Below are positions 62,264 to 64,000 of a stretch of 64,000 bases of DNA, piece after piece. Under the pieces are notes generated by a model that had not been told where the DNA came from, searched no databases, and was given only the letters and a program-made list of their open reading frames with translations. How positions within the stretch are numbered: position 1 is the stretch's first letter; every line of letters begins with the position of its first letter. Both the position numbers and the translations under genes were made by a program. Source of the DNA: Myrica gale (lineage: Eukaryota > Streptophyta > Magnoliopsida > Fagales > Myricaceae); contig OZ005611.1 in assembly GCA_963930655.1 (NCBI GenBank), positions 24,601,001 through 24,665,000 of the forward strand, given 5' to 3'.

Positions 62264-64000
62264 TGCTAGCATCGCTTGATGTTCTCATTAATTTCGGAAG
62301 TCCCTGCATGCATTTGGGTGTGTTGAGTTGGGGTACAGGATCGCATGTGTCGAGTCATCACCATTTCCCGACAACAGTATGTCAGTCTTCAAGTTGTCAC
62401 TAACTATTGCATCATCACCAACAGTTGGTTCTAACTAATGCATGAGCACCATGGGATCGGGTTCTAGTTTGTTGTGGAGAAAGGGTAGTGATGGCTTCAC
62501 TGAAATGGGTGGAGCCTCTACAAAAAAAAAAATCAGCTAAACTCTTGGGCTCATGGAGGAATGACATAGCAGAGGGAGAGGTATGTGTGAGATGATAATT
62601 GACACAACTCTAGCTGCTTGATCTTGGTTATTTCATGGGACCCTTCTAGAGTAGTCCTGTTCGAACCTGGTGGTTGGTTAATCTCAAGGGGTTACTGGGT
62701 ATAGAATGGACGAATGTGAGCAGTTTGTTCTGGTGGTCGAGACATCTCATCTCCCAGGTGTCATATCCCTCAATTCCTCCTTCCTTCAGCAGGATATCAT
62801 TCCTGATTTCTCCTTCCCATAGAAGGTCTTCATATCTAATTTTGTCCATCATTAGCAAGTTGTCATTCTTTTTGTTAAGTTGTGTCTTCATCTGTTCATC
62901 ATAGGTCCATCATGGTTGGGTGGTCTTTAATCAATTTCTTTTCCTCTTTTTCCCCATATACTTTGGCATGTGGGGTTGGGGTCACCCACGTACCGCTGGG
63001 AGTCACCCACATACCGCTGATATCATTTCATACTGCATTGCATTGATTCATCCTTCATTTTTGTCAGTCTTTAGGTGTTTCTCATGTCAATGTTCAATTC
63101 CATGCATTCATGAAATCATTGGTTGTGCGTCATTTATTACTTTTGTTGGGTATATGTTTGTCTTTTCCCTTTGAGTGTGTAATCATAAATAGATTATCTC
63201 CACTTGTGGAGAGTTGTATCTAGATGTGAAAATGTCACAAATTGTGGTGACATTTAAAGGGCTGAGTTAAGATTTTGGAGTGTCACTTGTTTGGAGAGGC
63301 AGTGTATTTGTGGTCTGGCCTCAGTTGTTATCTTTCAAGTGATTTATAGAAAATATGAATATTTGTGAATTTGGAAAGATTTTGTTTTAAACTTTATTTC
63401 AATTGTTTTTTCATTTTCTATTTCTCTTATACGAGATGCAATATTGGATCTGGCTAATCTGTTTAGCATTATTGTTAATTGGTCCTATGCATCAAACTCA
63501 ATTTAGTTCTCAAAGGCCTCCACTAAGTTTACATCAAATTTTGATATCAATATCTGCCATCTGGTGCTCTTCAAGTTCAGGGCAACGAGCACCAAGTTTC
63601 TCATTCAAAAAATCCCAGGCCAATTTAAGGATTTGTTTGCAATTGGTTTGAAAGTCTCTCTCGAATTGAGGGTTAGTAACTTCCTTGCTAATTGGATCAC
63701 CCCAACCACTTGGGGGGGAAAGGAAGGCCCATTTTGGGTTTATTTCATTGTGGACTTCCTCGTTAGTGATATCCACACTTGCGGTCCCGTTGAGAGAGGT
63801 TCAAATTTTGTTCCAGCTGCACATCAGTCTGATCAAGGACATTTTCCTTTTGGGTAAGCAAATTTTATTATAAGGACTGTTATACGAAATTTTGCATGAG
63901 TAATATTAAATAAATATTGTTAAATTTACATGTTCTATATCTCTCTTCGAATTTCACCTAACAAGAAAAAATAGATACAATTGTAATTACTTGTAAAACT
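62264..64000. other. Importin 3' flank and spacer
   Basis: Probable 3' UTR for a few hundred bases. GGGAGTCACCCAC(G/A)TACCGCTG-like words repeat in tandem at about 62981-63019. No gene recognised to the window end. Confidence 0.5.

Overview
The window is nuclear DNA of a flowering plant, most likely a woody dicot. Genes have plant-type GT-AG introns, AT-rich spacers, a nuclear tRNA-Trp and plant-only proteins (an ATXR5/6-type histone methyltransferase, a thylakoid lumen protein, a GH17-X8 glucanase, an ankyrin acyl-CoA-binding protein). I cannot name the species from sequence alone.

Layout. 1-5.8 kb: the 5' end of a 3'-5' exonuclease gene (minus) stands back to back with a complete ATXR6-like gene (plus) whose promoter holds E2F-type sites; a tRNA-Trp follows. 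5.8-16.6 kb: gene-poor, with Tourist-like MITEs, hAT-like non-autonomous elements and a 194-bp tandem array. 16.6-21.4 kb: a WD40 (WDR44-type) gene. 23.6-25.5 kb: a Pack-MULE carrying a broken piece of an AVT3-type amino acid transporter gene. 26.2-28.8 kb: thylakoid lumenal 17.4 kDa protein (TL17) with a reading-frame problem at its last intron. 29.9-33.7 kb: a three-level nest, a 5'-truncated LINE split by a Mutator-like element that is itself split by a hAT-like element. 34-42 kb: gene-poor, with more DNA-transposon debris, a large fold-back and two strong unexplained hairpins. 42.3-50.1 kb: GH17-X8 beta-1,3-glucanase and an ACBP1/2-type protein. 50.9-56.7 kb: BiP (minus) and a six-EF-hand CREC-type protein (plus), both ending in HDEL, diverge from one promoter region with two unfolded-protein-response elements in a duplicated module. 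58.2-62.3 kb: importin beta-1. The rest is spacer.

How genes relate. The BiP/CREC pair looks like a shared ER-stress unit: an Hsp70 chaperone and a luminal calcium-binding protein. The exonuclease/ATXR6 pair, and the WD40, TL17, ACBP and importin-beta set, match what I recall as neighbours in Arabidopsis (At5g24330-40 and At5g53470-500), so two old microsynteny blocks appear to lie side by side. All exon models below were joined by hand from splice sites and reading phase; total coding lengths are divisible by three.
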